From HGM04593 sp045588485 (GTDB lineage Bacteria; Bacteroidota; Bacteroidia; Bacteroidales; Bacteroidaceae): a stretch of DNA of 64,000 bases. The stretch covers positions 1 through 64,000 of the forward strand of contig JAZNEI010000014.1 of the NCBI GenBank assembly GCA_045588485.1, read 5' to 3'. Made by a program: the position numbers and the translations under genes. The notes below the pieces were generated by a model. It did not search any database, was not told the DNA's origin, and worked only from the letters and a program-made list of their open reading frames with translations. Shown here piece by piece: positions 1 to 8,232 of this stretch (the first letter of the stretch is position 1; each line of letters begins with the position of its first letter).

Positions 1-699
1 GTAAAATATGTATCGGCTGCCATTGAACGAAATACCATCACCGCCATAATGGGACCTTCGGGTTGCGGCAAAAGTACGTTGCTGCGTGCTGTAAACCTGA
101 TGCACAATCTATATCCAAATATTCGTGTCGATGGTGAAATATTGCTGAATGGCGAAAATATCCTCTCTATGGAACCTATTGATGTGCGCCGTCGAGTGGG
201 CATGGTCTTTCAGCGTCCTACACCTTTTCCGACGATGAGCATCTACGATAATGTGCTTTCGGGATATGCACTCAACGGCATCCGCTTGTCGAAAACCGAG
301 AAAGACGAGACCGTTGAACACTGCTTAAAGAGCGTTGCACTATGGGACGAAGTTAAAGATGTATTAAATAAGAAAGGTACATTTCTATCGGGTGGTCAGC
401 AACAACGTCTGTGTATTGCCCGTGCATTGGCCATGAAGCCCGACATATTACTGATGGACGAGCCTACCTCTGCACTTGACCCCATTGCAACAGCACATAT
501 CGAGCAGCTGATGCTTGAGCTTCAAAAGGAGGTGACCATCCTTATTGTCACTCATAATATGGGACAGGCAATGCGAATATCATCAAAGTCGATGTTTATG
601 TACCTCGGTGAGCTGGTCGAGTATGGCGATACCACTACAATGTTCTCTAACCCCTCGGATGAGCGCACCAAGGCATATTTAACAGGAAAGATGGGCTAA
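1..699 (+). CDS. pstB: Phosphate ABC transporter ATP-binding protein PstB (5' end outside window)
   Basis: The reading frame is open from base 1, so the gene begins before the window; 232 residues are visible. It carries the ordered ABC ATPase motifs: Walker A GPSGCGKST, Q-loop VGMVFQRPTPFP, signature LSGGQQQRLCIARAL, Walker B ILLMDEPTSALD and the H-loop in IVTHNM. The QRPTPFPTMSIYDN stretch and the GQQQR signature are typical of PstB, which powers high-affinity phosphate import through the PstA/PstC channel at the inner membrane. The rest of a pst operon is expected upstream. No phoU follows; the next gene converges on this one and shares a terminator. Confidence 0.93.
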   Translation, partial: VKYVSAAIERNTITAIMGPSGCGKSTLLRAVNLMHNLYPNIRVDGEILLNGENILSMEPIDVRRRVGMVFQRPTPFPTMSIYDNVLSGYALNGIRLSKTEKDETVEHCLKSVALWDEVKDVLNKKGTFLSGGQQQRLCIARALAMKPDILLMDEPTSALDPIATAHIEQLMLELQKEVTILIVTHNMGQAMRISSKSMFMYLGELVEYGDTTTMFSNPSDERTKAYLTGKMG

Positions 700-712
700 T
701 ATAGAAGTTGGG

Positions 713-740
713 AACAAGAAGGGCACATGTCCTTCTTGTT
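713..740. terminator. Bidirectional terminator between pstB and the SpoU methyltransferase
   Basis: A perfect 10-bp stem (AACAAGAAGG / CCTTCTTGTT, 713-722 and 731-740) with an 8-nt loop lies between two converging genes and touches the stop codon of the minus-strand gene. The downstream tract is TTATTTC, so the U-run is short. Confidence 0.7.
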
Positions 741-1275
741 ATTTCACCCATCCTAATTTACGGGCAAACTCCCAAATGACCATTCCGGCTGTTACCGAGA
801 CGTTCAGCGAGTGTTTGGTACCGAACTGCGGTATCTCTATTGCCCCGTCCGAGGCATCCACAACGCACTGTTGTACACCCTTTACCTCGTTGCCAAGAAT
901 AACGGCATAGCGCGCTCCATCCTCAACGGTAAAGCCTTGCAAGGGGATGCTCGCCTCTACCTGTTCAATGGCATATATGGCATACCCCTCGCTGCGCAAA
1001 ACCTCGACAGCTTCCATCGTATCGGTAAAGTATTGCCACTCGACAACATCCTCGGCACCAAGAGCAGTCTTATGTATCTCGACCGAGGGGGGTGTTGCCG
1101 TTATTCCACACAATACTACCCTCTCGACACGGAAAGCATCGCTTGTACGAAACACAGAGCCTACATTATGCAGGCTCCGTATATTATCGAGTACTACCGT
1201 AAGGGGCAGTTTCTGTGACGCAGCAAACTCATCGCGCCCTATTCGACCCATTTCGGTTACAAGTTTTTTCTTCAT
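739..1275 (-). CDS. SpoU/TrmH-family RNA 2'-O-methyltransferase
   Basis: The 178-residue protein has the three SPOUT (SpoU) motifs in order: NIRSLHNVGSVFRTSDAF near residue 32, ILGNEVKGV near 127 and IPQFGTKHSLNVSVTAG near 148. These build the trefoil-knot S-adenosylmethionine site that methylates ribose 2'-OH groups in tRNA or rRNA. There is no N-terminal substrate-binding domain as in RlmB, so it resembles the short TrmL/TrmH-like proteins. The exact target base cannot be told from sequence. It sits 8 bp downstream of the CoA-transferase gene on the same strand and may be co-transcribed with it. Confidence 0.88.
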   Translation of the reverse strand: MKKKLVTEMGRIGRDEFAASQKLPLTVVLDNIRSLHNVGSVFRTSDAFRVERVVLCGITATPPSVEIHKTALGAEDVVEWQYFTDTMEAVEVLRSEGYAIYAIEQVEASIPLQGFTVEDGARYAVILGNEVKGVQQCVVDASDGAIEIPQFGTKHSLNVSVTAGMVIWEFARKLGWVK

Positions 1276-1283
1276 AGGTTCTA

Positions 1284-2771
1284 TTACACAAATTTACTCC
1301 AATCGGTAAGACGCATATCACCATTGCGTTCGAATGTTGCATGCATGCCCAATGCTGCAGCAACATTGTGGCTAACGTGTCCGCACTTCGAGATTTTAAG
1401 ATAATCCCACAGCAGTTGTTTGTAGTCGGGATGAGCACACTTTTCAATGATGAGCTTTGCACGTTCATCGGGTCCTTTGCCACGAAGGTCGGCAACGCCC
1501 CACTCTGTCGCAACGATATTTACATCGTGCTCGGTGTGGTCGGCGTGTGTTACGATGGGTACGATAGAGCTTATCTGTCCGCCCTTCTGTGTCGAGGGGC
1601 AGGTAAAGATTGAGATATAAGCATTTCGTGCAAAGTCACCCGAGCCACCGATACCGTTCATAAGACGTGTACCGCATATATGCGATGAGTTTACGCATCC
1701 GTAAAGGTCTACTTCTATTGCAGTATTCATCGCTATGATACCCAAGCGGCGGATAATCTCGGGGTGGTTCGAAATTTCACTGGGACGAAGCACCAATTTA
1801 TCGCGGAAAAAGTCGAGATTGTCGTACACGTGGTCGAGACACTCGCGGCTGAGCGATAGCGAACAGGTACTTCCTGCTTTTACACGTCCAAGCTCCATGA
1901 GTTTTATAACAGAATCCTGCAACACCTCGGAGTAGAGATAGAGAGGAGGTATTCCGTTGCAGTCTTCGAGTCCCTTAAGCACTGCATTTGCCACGTTACC
2001 GATACCACTCTGTATTGGTAATCCCTCGGCAGGAATTATACCACGCTTCATATCCGAGAGGATAAAGTCTACAACATTCTCACCTATTTTACGGGTCACC
2101 TCGTCAAGTTCTTTAAAAACGACAACCTCGTTGGGCATATTGACCTCGACGATACCTACCACCTTTTTGGGGTCGACCTGAACGTAGGGCTTGCCCACGC
2201 GGTCATCGGCCTTATAGATTGGAATCTCCTTACGATAGGGTGGGTCGACAGGTTCGTAAACATCATGCAGGCCTATAGTGTGATGATAGGTATTGCGTTC
2301 GATGATTATTCTATCGGCAAGATTGGCTACAGTCTGTCCAATACCTCCTGCTGTTGTAAGATACACTTTTCCATCGTCGGTAATATCGACAGCCTCGAGT
2401 ATTGCAACATTCACCTTGCCCATAAAGCCGTAACGCAGGTCTTGAGCCATCAGCGAGAGATGCAGGTCGGTATATGTTATATCCTTGGCGTTAATAGCGT
2501 TACGTACAATTGGATTAGAGATAAACGGAGCGCGGAAACGAATTGCCTGTGCACGTGTCAAAGCGCCATCTATTGCATCGCCTGTCGACGCACCCGAATA
2601 GAGGTCTATTTTAAAGGGTTTGCCGGCGGCATGCGCTTCCTCGGCACGACGTGCCACCTCGGGCAATACAGTCTTGGGGGTTCCCGAAAGAGTAAAACCA
2701 CTTATTCCCACTCCGTCACCATCATTGATGTAGTTTGCAGCCTCTTGGGCTGTGATTATGCGATAAGCCAT
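1284..2771 (-). CDS. Acetyl-CoA hydrolase/transferase family protein (succinate CoA-transferase type)
   Basis: The 495-residue protein matches the acetyl-CoA hydrolase/transferase family: N-terminal GISGFTLSGTPKTVLPEV, mid-protein GIGNVANAVLKGLEDC, and LYSEVLQDSV near residue 281, whose glutamate is the probable CoA-thioester nucleophile by family analogy. Members move CoA between acetate, succinate or propionate. In Bacteroidales this family is usually assigned to succinate/propionate fermentation, making propionyl-CoA:succinate exchange the likeliest role (inference). It is followed by the SpoU gene and preceded by a small thioesterase 35 bp upstream, so the CoA-related pair is probably one transcript. 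Confidence 0.9.
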   Translation of the reverse strand: MAYRIITAQEAANYINDGDGVGISGFTLSGTPKTVLPEVARRAEEAHAAGKPFKIDLYSGASTGDAIDGALTRAQAIRFRAPFISNPIVRNAINAKDITYTDLHLSLMAQDLRYGFMGKVNVAILEAVDITDDGKVYLTTAGGIGQTVANLADRIIIERNTYHHTIGLHDVYEPVDPPYRKEIPIYKADDRVGKPYVQVDPKKVVGIVEVNMPNEVVVFKELDEVTRKIGENVVDFILSDMKRGIIPAEGLPIQSGIGNVANAVLKGLEDCNGIPPLYLYSEVLQDSVIKLMELGRVKAGSTCSLSLSRECLDHVYDNLDFFRDKLVLRPSEISNHPEIIRRLGIIAMNTAIEVDLYGCVNSSHICGTRLMNGIGGSGDFARNAYISIFTCPSTQKGGQISSIVPIVTHADHTEHDVNIVATEWGVADLRGKGPDERAKLIIEKCAHPDYKQLLWDYLKISKCGHVSHNVAAALGMHATFERNGDMRLTDWSKFV

Positions 2772-2806
2772 ATTAATCGTGTTTTAAATGTTATCCAATG
2801 TTTATA

Positions 2807-3208
2807 CTATAACAGATGCTTGAAGAGTTCGTCGAACCTCTCGCCGCGCGTCAATCGACCATTCTCGACCGAGACAATCTCGATGCGACCTTTCACACAC
2901 AACACCTCATCGGGTAGTCGGTAGATATTTTGCAAGCAGACAAGTTTCACCCCCTCGCGTTTCATCCCTATTGCAACAACAAAGCGGTCGTCGCCACGTA
3001 GTGAATTTTTATATTCGAGAGTAGCCTTAGAGACCATAAAATCGATTCCCTCGTTATGCAGTTTCGAGAAGCTGATACCCTCGGAGAGCAAAAACTCGTG
3101 CCGTGCATGCTCTAAATAATGCTGATAGTTTGCATTATTCACAACACCCTGTATATCGCACTCATAGTCGCGCACCTTCATCTCGTGGCGAAAAAGTTCT
3201 TTTTCCAT
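2807..3208 (-). CDS. Acyl-CoA thioesterase, hot-dog fold (4HBT/YbgC type)
   Basis: A 133-residue single-domain protein with the 4-hydroxybenzoyl-CoA thioesterase signature YECDIQGVVNNANY followed by YLEHARHEFL at residues 14-39, the segment holding the active-site acid and the long hot-dog helix. It probably hydrolyses short acyl-CoA thioesters; the substrate is unknown. Its start is supported by a well-placed promoter immediately upstream. It is the first gene of a minus-strand run thioesterase, CoA-transferase, SpoU methyltransferase. Confidence 0.85.
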   Translation of the reverse strand: MEKELFRHEMKVRDYECDIQGVVNNANYQHYLEHARHEFLLSEGISFSKLHNEGIDFMVSKATLEYKNSLRGDDRFVVAIGMKREGVKLVCLQNIYRLPDEVLCVKGRIEIVSVENGRLTRGERFDELFKHLL

Positions 3209-3226
3209 ATCACATATATTTTGCTG

Positions 3227-3258
3227 CGAATATAGAGTTTTTTTACAATATTTTCAAA
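3227..3258 (-). promoter_or_regulatory. Bacteroidota-type promoter for the thioesterase operon
   Basis: On the minus strand a TTTG (-33, plus-strand CAAA 3255-3258) is followed after 20 bp by TATATTCG (-7, plus-strand 3227-3234), close to the consensus TTTG-N19-21-TAnnTTTG of the primary sigma factor. The start codon lies about 20 bp downstream. Confidence 0.7.
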
Positions 3259-3289
3259 TAGGATGCGCTTCTATAAGAAAATATTTTTT

Positions 3290-3670
3290 TATTGGTGTCC
3301 GGTAAAACTTTTTCAGTCTCTCATTTAGGCTTGTTTGCTAAATTCAGCCTTTCATTGTTCTTTTCTCCTACTTTTCGTGCCGACGAAAAGTAGGCAAAAG
3401 GCTCTGCGCACGAAAAATCTTAACGTAAAATGCTCACGATGTTTTTTGGGTGCTGCGGAACTCGCTTCGCTCAAACATCCTCGCACTTAATCCAAAAAAC
3501 ATCTACCATTTTACTAATTTTCCTATGGCGCACCAATGAACAACTTTATGATTTTATGAAAAAGTGGGCTTGCTTTAGTATTTTTGAGGTAAAAGTGGCA
3601 ATATTAGCTTCGTCAATAGCACTTCTTGGGATTATTCTATTTTTATCGGACACCAATAATATTTTTTAGA
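3290..3670. repeat. Dispersed intergenic repeat, copy 1 (units A and B)
   Basis: This gene-free stretch has a hairpin CTACTTTTCGT / ACGAAAAGTAG near 3370-3390, then a segment (about 3530-3665) that returns in reverse orientation at 26995-27225 and in part at 28990-29160. On the minus strand it reads as unit A (starting ATAGAATAATCCC) directly joined to unit B (ending ATTGGTGCGCCAT). The open frames here are a by-product of the repeat; they show no recognisable domain. Confidence 0.7.
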
Positions 3671-3703
3671 AATTCAAACAGTTTCTAAGTCGGTTGGAGT
3701 TAA

Positions 3704-3735
3704 TTTGTATTTCTCGCTCAAATGCACTATATTTG
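3704..3735 (+). promoter_or_regulatory. Promoter for udk
   Basis: TTTG at 3704-3707, 20 bp spacer, TATATTTG at 3728-3735: a near-perfect Bacteroidota promoter. Transcription would begin around 3742, leaving a very short leader before the udk start at 3757. This favours 3757 over an upstream in-frame ATG at 3694, which lies before the promoter. Confidence 0.8.
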
Positions 3736-3756
3736 CTTGAAATTAGCTTACACTAT

Positions 3757-4368
3757 ATGTATATAATAGGTATTGCAGGTGGAACAGCCTCGGGAAAAAC
3801 CACCGTAGTCAAAGAGATAGTCAATTCATTGCCGGCCGGCGAAGTTGTCGTCATTCCACAAGACTCATACTACAAGGATAGCAGTCACGTACCTGTAGAA
3901 GAACGACAATTCATAAATTTCGACCACCCCGACGCATTCGATTGGGAGCTTATGGTTGAGCAACTTTCCATGCTTCGCAATGGAAAGAGCATAGACCAAC
4001 CCACCTACTCTTATATCACCTGCACTCGACAGCCCGAGACCATACATATCGAGCCACGCAAAATTATTATTATAGAGGGTATTATGGCACTCGTAAGTCC
4101 CGAATTGCGAGAGTTGATGGATTTAAAGATTTTTGTCGATGCCGAAGCCGACGACCGTCTCATCCGTCTTATACGTCGCGATATTGTAGAGCGCGGACGT
4201 ACACCCGAAATGGTACTATCGCGTTACGAGCGAATTGTAAAGGCTATGCACGACGAATTCATTGAGCCGACAAAAAAATATGCCGATATAATTATTCCTC
4301 AAGGCGGAAGCAACGAGAAAGCAATAAAAGCCCTACAGATGGCAATACAATTTTTCTTGGACAAATAA
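3757..4368 (+). CDS. udk: Uridine kinase
   Basis: A 203-residue protein starting MYIIGIAGGTASGKTT, with the P-loop GGTASGKT at residues 7-14, IPQDSYYKD, FDHPDAFDW and IIIEGIMAL, all typical of uridine/cytidine kinase. It phosphorylates uridine and cytidine to the monophosphates in pyrimidine salvage. The start is chosen because an upstream ATG at 3694 precedes the promoter and would add 21 residues with no family match. The next gene follows after 15 bp, suggesting an operon with the lytic transglycosylase and the helicase. Confidence 0.93.
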   Translation: MYIIGIAGGTASGKTTVVKEIVNSLPAGEVVVIPQDSYYKDSSHVPVEERQFINFDHPDAFDWELMVEQLSMLRNGKSIDQPTYSYITCTRQPETIHIEPRKIIIIEGIMALVSPELRELMDLKIFVDAEADDRLIRLIRRDIVERGRTPEMVLSRYERIVKAMHDEFIEPTKKYADIIIPQGGSNEKAIKALQMAIQFFLDK

Positions 4369-4383
4369 GAAACTGTTTAAGAT

Positions 4384-5121
4384 ATGTTCAAGGGGAGCGG
4401 ATATTCAATATCTATACTACTACTATTTATTATCGTGGCACTAAGCGGCGATAGAGTATTTCTTGCGCCTGAGGCCCCTCCTGCGCCCGAGAATAAACGT
4501 CAGATTTCGCCATACGTCGAGCTGTCGCATTACGACCACCATTTTCGCGAAGCCTGTGACAGCCTTTTCAGTTGGGATTGGAAACTGCTTGCTGCAATAG
4601 CATTTACCGAGTCGCGTTTCGACAGTACAGCAGAATCAGAGGCAGGAGCCTGCGGTGTAATGCAGGTTATGCCGCGTACTTTAAGAGGAGTAGGAGTACC
4701 CGACTCACTCTTTATGGACCCGCGTCGTAACATATTGGCAGCAAGCACACTGCTTAAAGAGTTGAATCACATATTCCGCCGTATAAAGGTACCCGAAGAG
4801 CGTCTTTCGTTTATCCTTGCATCATATAATGCCGGTGTGGGACACATAAACGATGCAATGCGTCTTGCACAAAAACATGGACGCAACCGCTACAAATGGG
4901 AAAACAGCGTCGACACATTCCTTATACTCAAAGGAAAACCGGAATACTATACCGACAGCCTCTGCCGTAACGGACAGTTCAACGATTGGAAACAGACCCT
5001 TCAGTTTGTGAAAAAGGTTAAACGCACTTGGAACAGATACCGTAAGATGCAGGAACTGTACACCGACTCGATATATAAAGTTGTTCAGAGTGACAGCACT
5101 GCCGAGATAATGCGAATATAG
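4384..5121 (+). CDS. Lytic murein transglycosylase (SLT/GH23, MltF-like catalytic domain)
   Basis: A 245-residue protein with an N-terminal hydrophobic segment (residues 9-22, signal or anchor) and an SLT domain at about 65-200. The catalytic glutamate sits in AFTESRFD; GVMQVMPRT and ASYNAGVGH complete the GH23 fold signature. It cleaves peptidoglycan glycan strands in the periplasm, forming 1,6-anhydro ends. It lacks the periplasmic binding domain of full-length MltF, so it is a catalytic-domain-only form. It lies between udk and the nuclease-helicase, with spacings of 15 and 29 bp. Confidence 0.87.
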   Translation: MFKGSGYSISILLLFIIVALSGDRVFLAPEAPPAPENKRQISPYVELSHYDHHFREACDSLFSWDWKLLAAIAFTESRFDSTAESEAGACGVMQVMPRTLRGVGVPDSLFMDPRRNILAASTLLKELNHIFRRIKVPEERLSFILASYNAGVGHINDAMRLAQKHGRNRYKWENSVDTFLILKGKPEYYTDSLCRNGQFNDWKQTLQFVKKVKRTWNRYRKMQELYTDSIYKVVQSDSTAEIMRI

Positions 5122-5150
5122 CATCATTCACTGTTTAACCATCGCACATA

Positions 5151-8111
5151 ATGATTAATCGCCTACGCATACAGATATCAGTAAATACGTGGAACAACAG
5201 TCATATCATAGGCACCGAGAGCAACGGCAATAAAATAATTGCCGCATATCCCTCGGCATATTGTTACCACACATTACCTGCAATTTTATATAAAGGATGT
5301 CGCATTAACCTCTTGTCGTGTACCGAAGATACCGAAGGCACAATGCATCCGCGTGACATTATCTACGAACCCGACTGTCTTATTGATATCTCGGCACTGG
5401 CACGTTGTGTCCAGCCATACGGCAGTCCTGCTATTGGCTACATACTGAACCTTTTGGAGAGTAGCGAAGATACCTCGGCACGACTGTTGGGAGAAGCAGC
5501 CAACATCTTCTTGGACGACTGCGTAAACGAACGCCACGATGCTCCAGCCACCTATCGCCGTTCAATGGAGAGATTCTTTCGCGAATATCCCCTTCAGCTA
5601 TCCGTTTGCCAAGGCATAGACAAAAGTTTCTTCGACAACGCATACGCACAATTCAACAATATACAGCAGAAGATGGGTACACAAGGCATAAACTCAGCAG
5701 GCGGATACAGCCAAGAGAATGTGCAATTAGAGCCATCATTCTTTTGCGAGGCACTCGGACTACAGGGTCGTATCGACCTTCTGCAAGGAAACGGTTCGAT
5801 GCTTATAGAGTTAAAATCGGGTAAAGCCGATGAGTTCAACGGCTGTTCCAAAGAAGAACACCGCCTGCAGATGTCGCTCTATAAAGAGATGCTATGCTAC
5901 GCGCTTGAGGAACCGCGCAACAGCATACGTCCACTGCTCTTCTACTCGCGTTACCCACGCTTCTTCAGCAACGAAGCAAGCGAGAGCCAGATAAGCGAGG
6001 CACTTATGCTGCGTAACAACATTGTCAAGCTATTACAACAGATGTGTAAAGATGGCCTGCTCGATACTCTGCTGCATCTGTCGCCCGATGAGCTTAACAC
6101 ACGTAATAATCAAGGAAGATTATGGACCAATTACCTGCGTCCACGAATAGAAAAAATCCTGCTACCAATGAAAGAGGCCGACACGCTTCTGCTTGAATAT
6201 ATATTCGGGAATATAGCCTTTGTAGCACGCGAAATGATGGTTGCAAAGGTTGGTAACAGCAACGCTGCAATAGCAAACAAAAGACAACAAAGCGGACGCA
6301 GTTTCGCCGATGTTTGGAACGCCCCCTTGGAAGAAAAGATAGAGAATGGCAATATACTCATCGACCTTGAAATAAAAAAAATAGAAAGTGACGAAGGTGA
6401 CGAGAGCATAACCGACATTACATTTACTATCGCCAATGGCAACGAAGAACATCTTTTTCCCAACTTCCGCGCAGGCGATACAGTCTTTGTTTATTGCCGC
6501 AATAACAGCAGCGACACAGCCGTAAACCGTCAGGTTACACGAGGTACCCTTACCGCTATAAGCCCAACCGAGCTGACACTGCATCTGAGACACAAACAAC
6601 GTAACCGCACACTCTACTCTACACTATCGCACTATGCCATAGAACACGACCACCTCGACAGCACCTTCCGTTCATCGCTGCGCGACCTTTACAGCCTCTT
6701 CGACGCACCCCAAGAGCGCATCGACCTGTTGTTGGCACAACGTGAGCCACGTTTCGACAACAGCCGGACACTCACACACAGTTACAGTAGCGAATATATC
6801 GACAATATTGTACTCAAGGCCAAACAAGCCAAAGATATTTTTATGCTTATAGGCCCTCCAGGAACAGGAAAAACATCACAGGCACTAAGCAGTATGGTAC
6901 GCGAGTTCAACAGCGAAAAAAGTTGTAATATTTTGCTTGCATCATACACCAACCGTGCCGTTGATGAAATATGCCAGACATTGGAGCAACTGCCTGAGCA
7001 GCCGCAATATGTACGCATAGGCAGCGAGCAGAGTTGTCTGCCACAATATCGCCACCGCCTGTTAAAGAATAGAATAGCCGATTGCAAAAACCGCGAAGAG
7101 ATACGCAGTGCAATGCAGGAGACAACAATTTTCGTTGGCACAATAGCCTCGCTAACCGCACGCAAAGAGCTATTCAAGCTAAAGAAATTCCACGTAGCGA
7201 TAATAGACGAAGCAACACAGATTTTAGAGTCGCAGATGGCCGGTCTGCTTGCAGCGGTATCGCCCGACGGAACATCGGCAATAGAAAAATTCATACTCAT
7301 TGGCGACCCCAAACAGTTGCCGGCCGTCGTTGCGCAAAGCCCACAGGAGAGTATAGTTAAAAGCCCTACCCTGCAAGCTATAGGAATAAACGACTACGGA
7401 GCATCGCTTTTTGAACGACTTTTCGGTTATTATCACAATAAAGAGATTGATGGGCTAACAGCCACCCTTAGCCGACAGGGGCGTATGCATCCCATTGTAT
7501 CCGATTTTGCCAACCACTACTTCTACAACGACCGACTGCATCCGATTCCACTGCCCCACCAGACAGAGGAGCTGACATTCGAAAAGTACAACAGCAACAA
7601 CATTATAGAGACAATTATAGCAACACGTCGCACCGCCTTTATAGCAACAAAAAAGCCCAATGCCGAAAAGAGCGATAAAGTTAATCGCCCCGAAGCCGAA
7701 GCAATAGCGCTCTTTGTAAAGCAGTACCACAAGCTGCACTGCGAGAATGGAATCGAATGCAACCCTTCGAAAGAGATTGGAATCATTGTCCCCTTCCGTA
7801 ACCAGATAGCAATGGTAGCACATGCCATTGCCGCACTTGACATTCCCCACAGCGATAGCATAGTTATAGATACCGTAGAACGTTTCCAGGGCTCACAAAG
7901 AGAGATGATACTTTTCGGTACCACAATATCCGACCCACAAAAAATTGACACAATATCAAGTCCCATAGTAGATGCCGAAGGAGTACTCATCGACCGCAAG
8001 CTGAATGTAGCCCTCACACGCGCCCGCCGTCGAATGTATGTATTCGGCAACCGCGAAGCACTATCAGCCTCCCCACTCTACAAAGCACTGATGGATGAAC
8101 TTGAAGAATGA
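5151..8111 (+). CDS. Dna2-like protein: PD-(D/E)XK nuclease fused to superfamily 1 helicase
   Basis: The 986-residue protein has two parts. Residues about 190-250 hold a RecB/Cas4-type nuclease core: GRIDLLQG (Asp), LIELKSGK (E-x-K) and the QMSLYK helix. Residues 540-980 form an SF1 helicase: Walker A GPPGTGKT at about 570, IIDEATQ at 684, LIGDPKQLPAV, SRQGRMHP, IGIIVPFRNQ, VERFQGSQRE and LNVALTRARRRM. This order matches eukaryotic Dna2 and bacterial Dna2-like proteins that process DNA flaps and ends. Two cysteines near residues 30 and 43 might belong to an iron-sulfur cluster, but the usual Cys set downstream is not obvious. Role in repair is inference. Confidence 0.88.
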   Translation: MINRLRIQISVNTWNNSHIIGTESNGNKIIAAYPSAYCYHTLPAILYKGCRINLLSCTEDTEGTMHPRDIIYEPDCLIDISALARCVQPYGSPAIGYILNLLESSEDTSARLLGEAANIFLDDCVNERHDAPATYRRSMERFFREYPLQLSVCQGIDKSFFDNAYAQFNNIQQKMGTQGINSAGGYSQENVQLEPSFFCEALGLQGRIDLLQGNGSMLIELKSGKADEFNGCSKEEHRLQMSLYKEMLCYALEEPRNSIRPLLFYSRYPRFFSNEASESQISEALMLRNNIVKLLQQMCKDGLLDTLLHLSPDELNTRNNQGRLWTNYLRPRIEKILLPMKEADTLLLEYIFGNIAFVAREMMVAKVGNSNAAIANKRQQSGRSFADVWNAPLEEKIENGNILIDLEIKKIESDEGDESITDITFTIANGNEEHLFPNFRAGDTVFVYCRNNSSDTAVNRQVTRGTLTAISPTELTLHLRHKQRNRTLYSTLSHYAIEHDHLDSTFRSSLRDLYSLFDAPQERIDLLLAQREPRFDNSRTLTHSYSSEYIDNIVLKAKQAKDIFMLIGPPGTGKTSQALSSMVREFNSEKSCNILLASYTNRAVDEICQTLEQLPEQPQYVRIGSEQSCLPQYRHRLLKNRIADCKNREEIRSAMQETTIFVGTIASLTARKELFKLKKFHVAIIDEATQILESQMAGLLAAVSPDGTSAIEKFILIGDPKQLPAVVAQSPQESIVKSPTLQAIGINDYGASLFERLFGYYHNKEIDGLTATLSRQGRMHPIVSDFANHYFYNDRLHPIPLPHQTEELTFEKYNSNNIIETIIATRRTAFIATKKPNAEKSDKVNRPEAEAIALFVKQYHKLHCENGIECNPSKEIGIIVPFRNQIAMVAHAIAALDIPHSDSIVIDTVERFQGSQREMILFGTTISDPQKIDTISSPIVDAEGVLIDRKLNVALTRARRRMYVFGNREALSASPLYKALMDELEE

Positions 8112-8170
8112 AGCAATAGGAGCGGTAAAGTACACCTCTCTCTGTTTACACAAAATATAGAATAGCACCT

Positions 8171-8228
8171 ATAAAAAATTACAAAACGTTGCAAGACCTA
8201 CATCTTGCAACGTTTTGTAATTTTTTAT
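8171..8228. terminator. Strong bidirectional terminator
   Basis: A perfect 25-bp inverted repeat (8171-8195 and 8204-8228) with an 8-nt loop; both outer ends are A/T runs, so it can stop transcription of the helicase from the left and of the LRR gene from the right. Confidence 0.9.
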
Positions 8229-8232
8229 ATCA

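Noticed and set aside
3430..3669. 79-codon frame, and a similar frame at 28543-29106
   Set aside because: Their shared peptide arises from the same dispersed noncoding repeat; the second is antisense to the S24-type gene.
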